Assembly: GCA_030849075.1 (NCBI GenBank)
Contig: JASAOO010003226.1
Span: 1 to 30,225 of the forward strand
Source of the DNA: Zelonia costaricensis
Taxonomy: Eukaryota > Euglenozoa > Kinetoplastea > Trypanosomatida > Trypanosomatidae
Direction: 5' to 3'
DNA length: 30,225 bases
A program made the position numbers and the translations under genes. Positions within the stretch are counted from its first letter, which is position 1, and the number at the start of each line of letters is the position of its first letter. Below are positions 16,926 to 26,523 of this stretch, in pieces. The notes under the pieces are model-generated. The model saw only the letters and a list, made by a program, of their open reading frames with translations, ran no database searches and was not told the DNA's origin.

Positions 16926-19900
16926 ATGCCACGTACTGCGGTGCTCGTGTCGTACGTCGACACCTTCGTCGGCGCGCGGCTCCTCCAGCAGTTTCAGCAG
17001 TACCCCACGCACTACCGCGTGTACGGGTGCACGTGGGACGACGCCGCGGCGGATGAGCTCAATGCCGCCGCCGCCGCCGCCGCCGCGGCGGCCGCGCACC
17101 AGCAGCAGCTGCTCGCCAGCAAGGCGGGGAACGGCGGCAACGCGGACGACGCGGACGGCGACGCCGACGTGGCCGCCGTGGCGATGGCGCCGCACGAGGA
17201 CGACGAGGCGGACGCGAGCGTACTGGAGGGAAGCTGCCACACTATGACACCAGGCGGCAGCGTGAACGACGACCACCTCGTCACGCAGGCGGCGGACGAG
17301 TCGACGCTGCTGGGGCTCGGCGCGGACAGTCGCACAACGGCACCGCTGGCCTCCACAAATACCGGACTCCTGTCAGGCTACTTGTCCCCGACAGCGGCCG
17401 CCGGCAACGCGCTGGCGGGCACCAGCAGGCCCACCAAGTCGAGCGCCACGTGCACCTTCTTCTCTCGCCACGACACGGCCGCGGTGCGCGCGGCGCTGCT
17501 GTCGTGCGACTGGATTGTGCTGGAGCTACGGGAGGCGCAGACGGTGCTGGAGGTGGTGCAGTTCCTGCAGCGGCAGCCGTCCTTTGCGCGGCCGAAGCGC
17601 CTCGTGCTGCTGTCCAGCCTCATGACCTGGTACGCAACGCCGTCGCTGGAGGACATGGAGGACGACGCCGCGGCGGCCGGCGGGCACGACGACGGCGCTG
17701 AGGATGACCACGGCGACGCCGACGACGACGAGGTGGAGGAGGTGGATGCGCCGTACCCGCCCACGCCGCCGCGTTTCCTGGAGAGCATCGTGGCGGCCGT
17801 GCAGGACCGCGCGCGGTACGCCGTGATCGATGCGATGCGAGGGGATAAGAGCGGTGGTGGCGGCGGCGGCGGCGAGGGCGGCCGCGGTGGGGGCGACAAC
17901 AACGCAGCCAGCGGCGACGGTGACAGCGACGACGCGGACGGGGAGGGGGAGGACGGGGAGGCGAGGCCCGGCGCGGACGGGGCACCGGAGCTGCTGACCG
18001 AGGACCAGTTCAACCGCCGCGTGCCGCACCTGCAGTACCTGCACTGGCGCGATGCGGAGAAGGCCGTGGCGGCCGCGCACCACGCCAAGGGTCTGCCGCT
18101 GGACACCTTCGTGGTGTGCGGCGGCCTGCCGTACGGCGGGGAGGAGGACCTGCTGGAGCCCCTGTTCCGACTGGCCTGGTCCGCGGAGGCAGAGGAGAAG
18201 CCGGGCGCCGATGGCGCGGTGGTGAGCGCGACGGCGAGCCTGCCCGTCTTCGGCACGGGTGCGCAACGCGTGCCGCTCGTCCACGCGCAGGACCTCGCCT
18301 GCTTTGTGCGCAAGCTGCTCCGCTGCCCCGCCGACGCCCTGCCCTTCCCCGAGCGCCGCTACCTGTTTGCGACCGACGGCCACAACCGCAACACGTGGCA
18401 CGCGATCGTGTCGGGGGTGAACCGCATGTTTGGCGAGCGGTGCGCGCTGCAGCCCATCGCACCCGCCGCGTACCCGCTGTACCGCGACGTGGAGCGCTTC
18501 ACCATGGACCTGTGCGTGGAGCCGGAGACGATGCGGACCATCATGCTGCGCACCGAGGACGCTGAGGACGGCGACGCGGATGCCCCGGCTGCGGCTGCGG
18601 CTGCGGCTGCTGGTGGCGCGGTGACGCCGGCTCCGCTGCCCAACACGTGGGTCGCCGAGGGCGGGCTGCGGCGCCACCTGTGCGGCGTCGCCGACGAGTT
18701 CACGAGCGCGCGTCGCGTCGACCCGCTCCGCATCGCCATTGTCGGCCCGCCGCTGGTGGGCAAGACGTACCTGGCCACCCGCGTCGCCCGCTACTACCGC
18801 CTTCCGTGCGTCTCGCTCGAGTCCGTCGTGGCGGACTACTCCGCCGCCCTGCAGGAGCTGCGGTCGCGGGTGGAGTCGACCAAGTCGGCCGTGCGGGAGG
18901 CGGAGCGGGCGCGGCGGCTCGGGGTGAAGCGGCGCCGGCTGCTCGCACGTCAGCAGCGCCAGTGGGACGTCGAGGCGGACCGCGGCGGAGCGACGGCAGT
19001 CGGCGGCACAGGCGACGTCGACCACAACGGTGCGGCGGTGGCGGTGGGCGGCGGTGGGGCGGGTCGGGGTAGCGGGAACAGCAACGACGGCGGCGATGGC
19101 GCGGACAGCGCGGACGCGGCGTCGCGCGGCTCGTACCGGGCGAGCAGCACGCACCCCAAGGGCGGCAGCCACGGCGGGCCGGGGGAGGCGGCCGCGGCGG
19201 GTGCGGGTTGGCGCGACGACGACGAACTGCCGCCCACGACGCTCGCCTTGACCGCCGCGGAGGAGGAGGAGCTCGACGCGTTTGTGTCGGAGTGGTGGGC
19301 CGAGCAGCCGCAGTCCACCACGTGGGCGAGCAAGATCGCGGAGATGGAGCGGGTGCTGCTGCTTCGCCTGCACCCGCGGCCCCCCACGCCAGAGGCGAAC
19401 CCCAAGAAGAAGGCGGCGGCCGCTGGCGGGGCGGGGGCGGCGGCCAAGAAGAAGGGCAACAAGGACGCGCAGAAGACGCGGGAGGAGGAGGAGGAGTTGC
19501 AGCAGCTCAAGGTGACGCTGCAGCAAGCCCCCTTCCAGCCCCGCGCCCTCGCTCTCATGCTCCGCTGGCGGCTTGCCCAGCCGGACTGCCGCGTGCAGGG
19601 CTTCGTCCTGGACGGGGTGCCCCCAACGCTGGAGATGGCGCGGCTCGTTTTCGGCGAGGGCGACGACGAGCAGCTGCAGCCGCCGCAGACGGAGGAGGAG
19701 GCGCTGCGGCCGCGGTACGCCGTGGAGGGCGGCGCGGGGGCCGCTGCTGCGGGGGGCGGTGCGGCAGGCGGCGGTGCCGGTGCCGGCGGGGATGAGGGCA
19801 ACGGCGAGCCAGACGCCGGGGCGGCGGCGGCGGCGCCACCGAAGGAGGTGGCGAGTGATGCGCGGCTGCCGAATCACGTCGTCGTGCTGCAGGCCTCTGA

Positions 19901-20654
19901 CACGTACCTGCTGAGCCGCCTGAAGGCGATGGGGGCGGCGGCGGAGGAAGGCGCCGTGACGGCGCGCGGCCACGACGACGCCACCCGCGCCGTCGACGTC
20001 GAGGCGTTCCACCAGGCGATGCTGGCCTACAAGCGCGAATACGTCGAGACGCCGTACTCGGTGCTTAGCTACTGGGAGTGCGCCGCGGCGACGACGGCCC
20101 CAACGCTCAGCAGCGGTGGTCGCGCGGCCGGGGCGGGGGCGGAGCGGCGGGCTGAGGTGCACCTCGTCTCCATCGAGGGCAACGAGCCGCTCATCCCGCC
20201 GGTGCCGCCGCAGTCCGACCACGCGCCGCCGATGGTGAGCAGCACGGAGCACCTGCTGGAGGACGTCATCCTGGGCCGCCCGCACAACTTCGGCAAGAGC
20301 CTGGAGGAGATCCAGCGGGAGGCGGTGCGCCAGCGGTGTCTGCAGGCGGAGGAGCAAGACGCACACGCGCGGCGTGTTGCCGCGCAGGCGGCTGCGGAGT
20401 CGCAGGAGTGTGCGCAGGAATCGCAGGCCCGCACCGCGGCCGAGGAGCGACTCGCGGCGCTGAAGCAGGCGGACGTGGCGGAGCTGGAGTCGCGCAAGCG
20501 GCCCATGGCCGGCTACTTGCAGGAGCGTGTGCTGCCGCTGCTGCACAAGGGGCTGCTGGAGGTGTGCGCGACGCGGCCGGCCGACCCGGTCGACTTCCTG
20601 GCTGAGTGGCTCATCCGCCACAACCCACACGACGACATCTACAGCGACCTGTGA
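16926..20654 (+). CDS. AK7: Adenylate kinase 7-like protein with Dpy-30 motif
   Basis: The 1,242-residue protein has the order of animal AK7, a cilium/flagellum-associated kinase. The N-terminal half is NAD-epimerase-like: a first strand TAVLVSYVDTFVGA, then RLVLLSSLMTWY (about 223-236), GGLPYGGEED (about 399-409) and LPVFGTGAQRVPLVHAQDLA (about 439-458). The kinase P-loop GPPLVGKT is at 607-614, and GFVLDGVPPT at 892-901 replaces the usual GFPR/GFPK element. A charged helix precedes a C-terminal Dpy-30 motif (1194-1242) containing PADPVDFLAEWLIRHNP, nearly the AK7 consensus. It is much longer than the human protein (723 residues) because of Ala (near 46-58), Gly/acidic (about 240-355), Gly/Asp (about 680-770) and Lys-rich inserts. 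Axonemal localisation through Dpy-30 docking is inferred. Catalytic competence is uncertain, since the kinase core is split by inserts and the GFPR-type arginine is missing. Confidence 0.92.
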   Translation: MPRTAVLVSYVDTFVGARLLQQFQQYPTHYRVYGCTWDDAAADELNAAAAAAAAAAAHQQQLLASKAGNGGNADDADGDADVAAVAMAPHEDDEADASVLEGSCHTMTPGGSVNDDHLVTQAADESTLLGLGADSRTTAPLASTNTGLLSGYLSPTAAAGNALAGTSRPTKSSATCTFFSRHDTAAVRAALLSCDWIVLELREAQTVLEVVQFLQRQPSFARPKRLVLLSSLMTWYATPSLEDMEDDAAAAGGHDDGAEDDHGDADDDEVEEVDAPYPPTPPRFLESIVAAVQDRARYAVIDAMRGDKSGGGGGGGEGGRGGGDNNAASGDGDSDDADGEGEDGEARPGADGAPELLTEDQFNRRVPHLQYLHWRDAEKAVAAAHHAKGLPLDTFVVCGGLPYGGEEDLLEPLFRLAWSAEAEEKPGADGAVVSATASLPVFGTGAQRVPLVHAQDLACFVRKLLRCPADALPFPERRYLFATDGHNRNTWHAIVSGVNRMFGERCALQPIAPAAYPLYRDVERFTMDLCVEPETMRTIMLRTEDAEDGDADAPAAAAAAAAGGAVTPAPLPNTWVAEGGLRRHLCGVADEFTSARRVDPLRIAIVGPPLVGKTYLATRVARYYRLPCVSLESVVADYSAALQELRSRVESTKSAVREAERARRLGVKRRRLLARQQRQWDVEADRGGATAVGGTGDVDHNGAAVAVGGGGAGRGSGNSNDGGDGADSADAASRGSYRASSTHPKGGSHGGPGEAAAAGAGWRDDDELPPTTLALTAAEEEELDAFVSEWWAEQPQSTTWASKIAEMERVLLLRLHPRPPTPEANPKKKAAAAGGAGAAAKKKGNKDAQKTREEEEELQQLKVTLQQAPFQPRALALMLRWRLAQPDCRVQGFVLDGVPPTLEMARLVFGEGDDEQLQPPQTEEEALRPRYAVEGGAGAAAAGGGAAGGGAGAGGDEGNGEPDAGAAAAAPPKEVASDARLPNHVVVLQASDTYLLSRLKAMGAAAEEGAVTARGHDDATRAVDVEAFHQAMLAYKREYVETPYSVLSYWECAAATTAPTLSSGGRAAGAGAERRAEVHLVSIEGNEPLIPPVPPQSDHAPPMVSSTEHLLEDVILGRPHNFGKSLEEIQREAVRQRCLQAEEQDAHARRVAAQAAAESQECAQESQARTAAEERLAALKQADVAELESRKRPMAGYLQERVLPLLHKGLLEVCATRPADPVDFLAEWLIRHNPHDDIYSDL

Positions 20655-20778
20655 AGGGAGACGCCTGCACTCTCGCCGTCCCTCCCTCACTCCCGTGTCA
20701 CATCACTCAACCGCCCACCCCTTCCATCACCGCCGTGTGTGCTTGTGTGTCCGTGTCCGTCTGCGCCTCTGCGGAGAA

Positions 20779-20808
20779 GGGGAGGGAGGGAGGGAGAGGG
20801 GGGGGGGG
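20779..20808 (+). other. G-quadruplex-capable G-run block
   Basis: Five or more G tracts with mostly single-A loops, ending in a run of eleven G, on the coding strand about 125 nt after the AK7-like stop codon. It probably lies in the 3'UTR. Confidence 0.6.
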
Positions 20809-22178
20809 AGGCGGAGGCGGTTGAGAAGCACAGCGGGTACAGCGGCTGTGCTGAGCTTGCCCCTGCCACCCCCCTTCCCCCGCTCCCCTGTCCATCTCGT
20901 GTTCCTTGTCTCTCTCTCTTTCTCTGGGCGCGTATGTACATCTGCTCTCTCTCTCTGTGGCCGGGACGCGCTCGTCCGATGTGGCCCTGCGCTGCATTGC
21001 GCTGGCTGGCGTCTACCTTGCCGCTGTTGTTACGAGAACGGAGCTGCGGGGGGGGGGTGAGTGGAACGGGGTGACGGCGCCCTCGTGCGTGTGTGTCTGG
21101 GTGCGATGCCTTTGGTCCTCCCTCCCCCCTTCCCCCTCCCGTGGCGGCATCAGCGACAGCATAGCTCCTCCCGACGACCGTCTCGTTGTTTTTCGTGTCC
21201 GGCCCACGTTCCCATGTACGACCAACTCCCTGGTGTGTGTGGGGGGGGGGTGGGTGGGTGGGCTTGTTGTGATTTGTTTTGTTGGTTCTCGATGCACACT
21301 AGTACTCCTTAGAGCGCCGAAACACACCCACCCCCATGCATGCCGCTGTCACGTTGGTGAATGCTGGATGCACCCCGCCACGACCCGACTCGCCCGTGCG
21401 CGTTCTCCGTCCGCCGTGTCTTCGAGGTCTCGATGTACAACTCTTCATGGGGTCCGCTTGCTGCGACCCATCTTTCGCCCCCTCCCCCTCTTCAGGCACA
21501 AAGCTCCACAAACCACGAAGGCGGCTTCGGCGTGTGCGTGTCGCGCTCGACGGCCCGTCGTTTGTTCTGCTGCCGCGTCCCACTGGATCGCCGGCGGTGA
21601 GAGGGCACACTCTGCGTACCGCCACCGTGATGCGGACGCGTCTGTGGCCCCCAGCGCGGCGAGCATCAGCGACCAGGATGGGAACGCCCTACGGCTAGCG
21701 CAGCCCTCCTCTCTGCTGCTGCTGCCCGCTTTCTTCCTTTCCCCACCTCCCCCTCCCGAGGCGCGGCAAAGCGAGCAAACGCGGCAGCTCCCTGGCTGCT
21801 CCGTGCGTGTGTGTTTGTGTGTGTGCGTTTGTGTGTCGCTGAGGCAGGGACGGGGGAGGTGGAAGGCACGAGTCGTGTGGTTGGCGTATGCTGTGCTGCC
21901 GCACCGCCCTCGATCCACTCCCCCTCCCCTCTCGTCCCGTCCCGCCCGCCCGGCCGGCCCGCCCTCTCCTCTACCTGTCACCTCATCCCTCTGACGCGTC
22001 TGTGTGCACACCGCACCCCAGAGAAACACGCACACACACACGGCGTTCCTCAAGCACCCATCAAGAGAGAGAAAGAGAAAGAGGAGGTCTACTCTAGTGA
22101 TTGGCAACGGGCCCGGTGCTCACTATCGACCGCTGTTGAGGTTTCCGACTCACACAGCCACACACTTCCACTCACACT

Positions 22179-22196
22179 CACACACACACACACACA
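22179..22196 (+). repeat. (CA)9 microsatellite upstream of FKBP15-like gene
   Basis: Nine CA units within a longer CA-rich stretch. It ends a few bases before the candidate splice acceptor at 22200-22201 and is complementary to the GT run at 22347-22369. Confidence 0.9.
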
Positions 22197-22307
22197 AACA
22201 GGGACACGCCGTCACGTGCTCGTGTGGCTCAGGCTATCCTATCAAGCTTTCGCAGGGAAAAGGGGTAGGATCCCTCGAGTGCCCTGACTTGTCGCGCGCC
22301 GCTGCCC

Positions 22308-22319
22308 ATGCGACACTGA
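22308..22319 (+). other. Micro upstream ORF in FKBP15-like leader
   Basis: ATG CGA CAC TGA encodes M-R-H and stops 56 nt before the main start. It would be in the mRNA leader if splicing uses AG 22254-22255 or earlier. A role in translation is inference only. Confidence 0.4.
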
Positions 22320-22346
22320 CCACTCCCTCCCTCTGCGTGTCTCTCC

Positions 22347-22369
22347 GTGTGTGTGTGTGTGTGTGTGTG
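22347..22369 (+). repeat. (GT)11 microsatellite directly before a start codon
   Basis: Eleven GT units plus a G end six bases before ATG 22376. Elsewhere in the window it is mostly CA-rich sequence that precedes start codons. Confidence 0.9.
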
Positions 22370-22375
22370 CGAGCG

Positions 22376-25300
22376 ATGAAGGGCCGCGCGCTCTTCGAGT
22401 CGGACAGCAGCGACGACGAGAACACTTCCCTGGGGCGCCACGGGTTTGCCGATCCGCTCGACGCTGCCCGTCATGCTGCCCCACCGGCGGACGAGACGCA
22501 GATTCATGGAAACGCGTCGACCTCCTTCACCGCCGGTGCACCGCGGCACGGCCCCGAGGCCGTACCGATGCCAGAGTCGAGCAGAGTGACCGCCACCCGC
22601 CGGAACCTCTCGCAGCTCTTCGGCAGCGCCGCACCGGCGGTCACTGCCGCTGCCGCTGCTGCTGCCGCACCAGCCGCGTTGAGCGCTTGCTCGTCGGTGC
22701 CCCCCCTCATCGCCGATGACGCGTCCCGCCTCGAGGACGAGCGGCCCTCCGCCGCCGCCACGGTGAAGCGCACCTTTTTTGCACCCAGCTTCGAGTACGA
22801 CCCGAGCACCGCCGGCAGTCGCTCGAGGCGCACGGCGGACGCGGTGGCAGATGCTGCTGCAGAGGACTCCGCCGCGGCGGCGTTGGCCGGTGCGGACCTG
22901 CTCACGGCCGAGCACGCCATTGTGCAGGCGTACCGCAACTCCGTCTACAGCGGGACGTGCATGATCGCCCTGTGCGTGCCCACCACGGCGGCGTCGGCGT
23001 CATCGAGCTCGGGTGCTGCACCACCCCCGCCCCCGTCTGTTGCCCTGCAGCGGCACCTTGAGCAGCAGCAGCAGCAACAACAACAACCGCAGGGAGGGCG
23101 GGCCGCACCGGCGGCGCGTCCTGTGCTGCTGCTCATGAGCGGCCACCGCCAGGTGCTCTGCCGTCTCGCCCTCGACGAGGTCTTCTCTTCCCCGGTCTCC
23201 TCCGCTAACGGCGGCGGAGGCGCAGAGGCGGGTGTCACGGCGGCATCCCTTCAGCTCCGGCAGAACGCGGCTCAGCCGCAGTACCTCGTCTTCTACGACG
23301 ACCAACGACCTGGTGGTAGAGGGCTGCACCTCGCGAGGGCGAGTGGCGGGAGTGCGGACGGAGAGGGAAGTGACGTGCAGGGGGGTGCCGACGAGGGCTG
23401 CTGGTGGACGTGCATGTTCCCCGACCGCCACAAGGCCAGCCGGTTCCTCGTGGCGGCCTACACGGTTGCGCAGTACGCCGCTGCCTTGGCCAAGCGGTCC
23501 GGGACGTCAGCCAGTCCGGTGCCCTCGGTCCGCCCGCTCCCAGCGCACGAGGCCACCGCCACCACTTCGACGCGGGCGGACGAAGCCGCCACCGTGCAGC
23601 CCAACGTCGCAGCGCGGCTGTGCTGGCAGGCGTGGGGGCTGCGTCGGGTCAGCCGGCAGACGCTCTACTGCGTCCCGAGCGCCGAGTGCGCCGAGGCCGC
23701 CACATCGCCGCGCACGGTCGTGCCGCGCGGGGACGGCTGCGGGCCCCTCTGGGACTGCGTCGCCGAAGCCGTCGTGGGCATGCGGCCGGGCGCCTCGCGG
23801 CTCGTCTATGTGCCTGCAGGCGAGGCGCGGCTGCGGTACCCGGCGGCGGGCACGAGTCCCGGCAGCGCCGCGTCTGCCACGCCGCCCGGCATGCCAGCGC
23901 TCGACACGCCGGCGGTGGTGTACGTGACTTGCGTGGACGCGGTTGTGCCGGAGGGCGGGGCGGCCGCGTTGGTGCCACCGCAGCTGCAGCGGCTTCCACC
24001 ACCGCCGCTGGCGAAAGCTGCCCCGGCCCCGACTGCCGCTGCACCGGCCGCCGCAACACCCGATACTGCCGACCCGCTCACCAGCACCGCCGTCCTCCAG
24101 CAGCTGCTTCTTCACACGCTGCAGCAGCAGCAGCCGCCGCCAGCCGCGGCAGCGCCGGTGCCGGGCCTGGACGTCATGGAGCGATCCTTGGAGCGGGTGC
24201 AGCTGCAGCTCAGCTCCCTCTACGAGAAGATCGACCGACTCGACATTGACACGAAGCTGCGGCACAACAACGCGGAACTGGAGCGGGTCATGCGGCGCGT
24301 TGTCGGGCTCGCCCCGCAGGACGAGGTCGCGATTGAGGACACACTGAAAGACCGTGACGCGCTGCTCGCCAGCATCGAGCGCTATCGGAACAAGTACGAG
24401 GAGGCCAACACCAACTACCAGCGCGCCCTGGAGGCGATGGGGCGCTTGTCGGACCGCGCGCAGGCTCTCGAGAGGGACCTGCACCTGCAGCAGGACCTGT
24501 CGTCGCGTCAGCGCCAGGAGACGGCGGAGCAGGCGCGGCTGCGGCTCGTCGAGCGCGACGCACGCCACCGCGACGAGCTCGCGCGCGCTGCGGAGGAGCG
24601 CTACGCGGCCGGGAAGTCGGACGGCCACGCCGCAGGCTACCGAGAGGGCCGTCAAGCCACCCTGCTCGAGGTGGAGGGTGGTGGCGGCGTCGGTGGAGGT
24701 GCGGTGATGACGGAGTGGCGTGCGAAGCTGATGGCCAAGGACCAGGAGGTGCTGGCGCTGCAGACGGCGCTGCAGGACGCCAGGTTTCATCACGAGCGGG
24801 ACCGGCGGCAGCTGCGGGCGGAGATCGACGTCTTGACGGAGCTGAACGAGAAGCTGCAGCACCTTCAGGCCAACGCCGATGTCCGCCTGCCTGAGGAGAC
24901 GGCGCAGCAGCAGTGCAAGCGGGTGAAGCGGACGTTGAACGCCGTCTACGCCCAGGCTGAGGCTGAGCTGCTGCGGCTTCCTACCGTGCCCGCCACGACC
25001 CCCGCCGAGGAGGCGGAGGGGCAGGAGGCGCCGCACCTCGTCGCTGTCGAGGACGCCTTGGCTGTTCTCATGACGGCTATCCGGGCGGAGGCGCAGACGG
25101 CGACGGCGCAGATACGCGAGGACGAGGCGCGCCGCGTCGCCGGCAACGCCACCCTACGTGACCGCGTCGCGGCACGCCGTGGGGAGCAGGCGGGCACCTC
25201 GGGCGAAGCGCGGCTGCGTCTCGCGTGGTCCTCCGCAGGTGCAGACGCTGGGGCGGCATCCGTGGCGGCGGCGCCATCAACCTCCTCACGCGGCGCTGAC

Positions 25301-26269
25301 GTCAGCGCCGCGTCGCACCTGCGACAGCCGACCCCGCCGCCGCTGCCGCCACCGGCGCACACGGCCGCCTCGCACGACGCACTGGCCGCCATGGAGGCGA
25401 CGCTGCTGCCGGGGGTGGCGCAGGCGGCTTCCGCAGCCGCAGACATGGATCGAGGGCTCGACCACGGTACCCGCGACGCGGAGGCCGCCGACGCGGAGGT
25501 GGGTGACGCTTCGCCGCCGCGTGACCTGCCGGCGCGGCCAACTGTGGCGCCATTCGCCACCACCGTTGCGGCGCCCGTAGCTGCGGCAACGCCGCAGGAC
25601 GGCGTGAACGAGGGAGGCCGTGAAGGAGAAGAAGAGGCGGAGGGGTCTCGAGCTCGCGAGGAGCCGTGGGCAAGTCCAGGTGTAGCTGTGGCACAGCCAC
25701 CTGGGCCCCAACAAGGGCCGCTGCTGTCCGGCTTCCAGGCGGCTGCCTACACCGCGCCGGTGTGGATGCGCGCGGAGCAGAACCCATTCGTGGCGCAGCA
25801 GCAGTCCACTGGACTTCCACGACCTTCACCGACCCCCACGCAGGACGCTGAGCTCGCAGAGGCGGGCGACAGCGCCCACTCCGCGCCGTCGTCCGCGTCG
25901 TCGACGTCACCGGTGGCCCTGCCGAGCCGCATGGCCACCCGACTCCCCGCTGACCCGGCAGCAGAGGCGCCGCCGCCGCCGTGGCGACGCGCACACGAGA
26001 GGGAAGACGATGCCGGTGTCGACAGATGCAGGCCGAGCGCCAGCCCACCACCCGACCTCGCACCGCGTGCCGTGCCGGGAGTTGCGGCGACGCGCCTGCC
26101 CCCGCCTCCAGTCCCGCCGGGTGCTGCGCCATCTGCGCCGGCACCGGGCTCCGCCACGGCATCAGCGACGCCGCTGCACGACGCAGCCAACTTCTCCTCC
26201 CCGTCCACGGCGCTGCGCGACTGGCAGGGCACGCGGCTCTTCACGAGTCCCCCATCAGCGCCGGGCTGA
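22376..26269 (+). CDS. FKBP15: FKBP15-like scaffold (WH1-like, degenerate FKBP, coiled coil)
   Basis: The 1,297-residue protein resembles FKBP15 (WAFL), an actin- and early-endosome-associated protein in animals. After a low-complexity N-terminus, a WH1/PH-like domain (about 171-375) contains FYDDQR at 306-311 and WTCMF at 344-348, matching FKBP15's FYDDQR, then WSIMF. Two insertions, one a Gln run near 229-238, expand it. A shortened FKBP-like segment (about 408-528) keeps the pattern around GPLWDCVAEAVVGMRPG (456-472) and a terminal VVYVTCVDAV strand, but I see no FDSS-type loop, so it is probably not an active prolyl isomerase. A long coiled coil follows (about 598-921), and then a Pro/Ala/Ser-rich tail. 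The coiled coil implies self-association; endosome or cytoskeleton roles are inferred from animals only. ATG 22376 begins an acidic MKGRALFESDSSDDEN; upstream frame is microsatellite. Confidence 0.78.
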   Translation: MKGRALFESDSSDDENTSLGRHGFADPLDAARHAAPPADETQIHGNASTSFTAGAPRHGPEAVPMPESSRVTATRRNLSQLFGSAAPAVTAAAAAAAAPAALSACSSVPPLIADDASRLEDERPSAAATVKRTFFAPSFEYDPSTAGSRSRRTADAVADAAAEDSAAAALAGADLLTAEHAIVQAYRNSVYSGTCMIALCVPTTAASASSSSGAAPPPPPSVALQRHLEQQQQQQQQPQGGRAAPAARPVLLLMSGHRQVLCRLALDEVFSSPVSSANGGGGAEAGVTAASLQLRQNAAQPQYLVFYDDQRPGGRGLHLARASGGSADGEGSDVQGGADEGCWWTCMFPDRHKASRFLVAAYTVAQYAAALAKRSGTSASPVPSVRPLPAHEATATTSTRADEAATVQPNVAARLCWQAWGLRRVSRQTLYCVPSAECAEAATSPRTVVPRGDGCGPLWDCVAEAVVGMRPGASRLVYVPAGEARLRYPAAGTSPGSAASATPPGMPALDTPAVVYVTCVDAVVPEGGAAALVPPQLQRLPPPPLAKAAPAPTAAAPAAATPDTADPLTSTAVLQQLLLHTLQQQQPPPAAAAPVPGLDVMERSLERVQLQLSSLYEKIDRLDIDTKLRHNNAELERVMRRVVGLAPQDEVAIEDTLKDRDALLASIERYRNKYEEANTNYQRALEAMGRLSDRAQALERDLHLQQDLSSRQRQETAEQARLRLVERDARHRDELARAAEERYAAGKSDGHAAGYREGRQATLLEVEGGGGVGGGAVMTEWRAKLMAKDQEVLALQTALQDARFHHERDRRQLRAEIDVLTELNEKLQHLQANADVRLPEETAQQQCKRVKRTLNAVYAQAEAELLRLPTVPATTPAEEAEGQEAPHLVAVEDALAVLMTAIRAEAQTATAQIREDEARRVAGNATLRDRVAARRGEQAGTSGEARLRLAWSSAGADAGAASVAAAPSTSSRGADVSAASHLRQPTPPPLPPPAHTAASHDALAAMEATLLPGVAQAASAAADMDRGLDHGTRDAEAADAEVGDASPPRDLPARPTVAPFATTVAAPVAAATPQDGVNEGGREGEEEAEGSRAREEPWASPGVAVAQPPGPQQGPLLSGFQAAAYTAPVWMRAEQNPFVAQQQSTGLPRPSPTPTQDAELAEAGDSAHSAPSSASSTSPVALPSRMATRLPADPAAEAPPPPWRRAHEREDDAGVDRCRPSASPPPDLAPRAVPGVAATRLPPPPVPPGAAPSAPAPGSATASATPLHDAANFSSPSTALRDWQGTRLFTSPPSAPG

Positions 26270-26499
26270 GCAGGCCATACAGCCACGCCAGCCCGAGGTG
26301 CGTGCTTGCGTGTCTTGAGCAGCACGGTAGCCCCTCCCCCTGCGCCTTGTGTGGCTCCACCCTCGACACCCCCTCACCCTCTCACTCCGTGCTCGTCTTG
26401 CACTTCGCCGTGCCCAGCCCGCTCAAGAGACGCAGACGACGCAGGATAGACAGAGAGGGCAGAGGGACGGGCCATGCGCGACACACTAGCCCCCTCCCC

Positions 26500-26523
26500 C
26501 CCCGCGTCCCCGCGTCCCCGCGT
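26500..26523. repeat. Three copies of an 8-bp unit
   Basis: CCCCGCGT is repeated perfectly three times in noncoding sequence after the FKBP15-like gene. Confidence 0.85.

Larger units (their letters stand above)
20655..22375 (+). other. Spacer between AK7-like and FKBP15-like genes
   Basis: 1,721 bases with no supported gene. GT-rich sequence (about 20733-20760) and a strong G-run block (20779-20808) follow the stop codon. Another G/T block is at 21230-21263. CT-rich and then CA-rich sequence follows, with a CA run at 22179-22196 and candidate acceptor AGs at 22200-22201 and 22254-22255. An ATG at 22308 opens a 3-codon ORF ending in TGA. A GT run (22347-22369) stands directly before the start codon of the next gene. 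Confidence 0.6.

Noticed and set aside
17526..20690. Antisense open frame of 1,054 codons opposite the AK7-like gene
   Set aside because: It is Arg/His/Leu-rich with no domain and results from the scarcity of stop codons opposite G/C-ending codons. Every recognisable gene here is on the + strand.
23507..25036. Antisense open frame of 509 codons opposite the FKBP15-like gene
   Set aside because: It is a compositional shadow, rich in Arg/Leu/His, without a domain.
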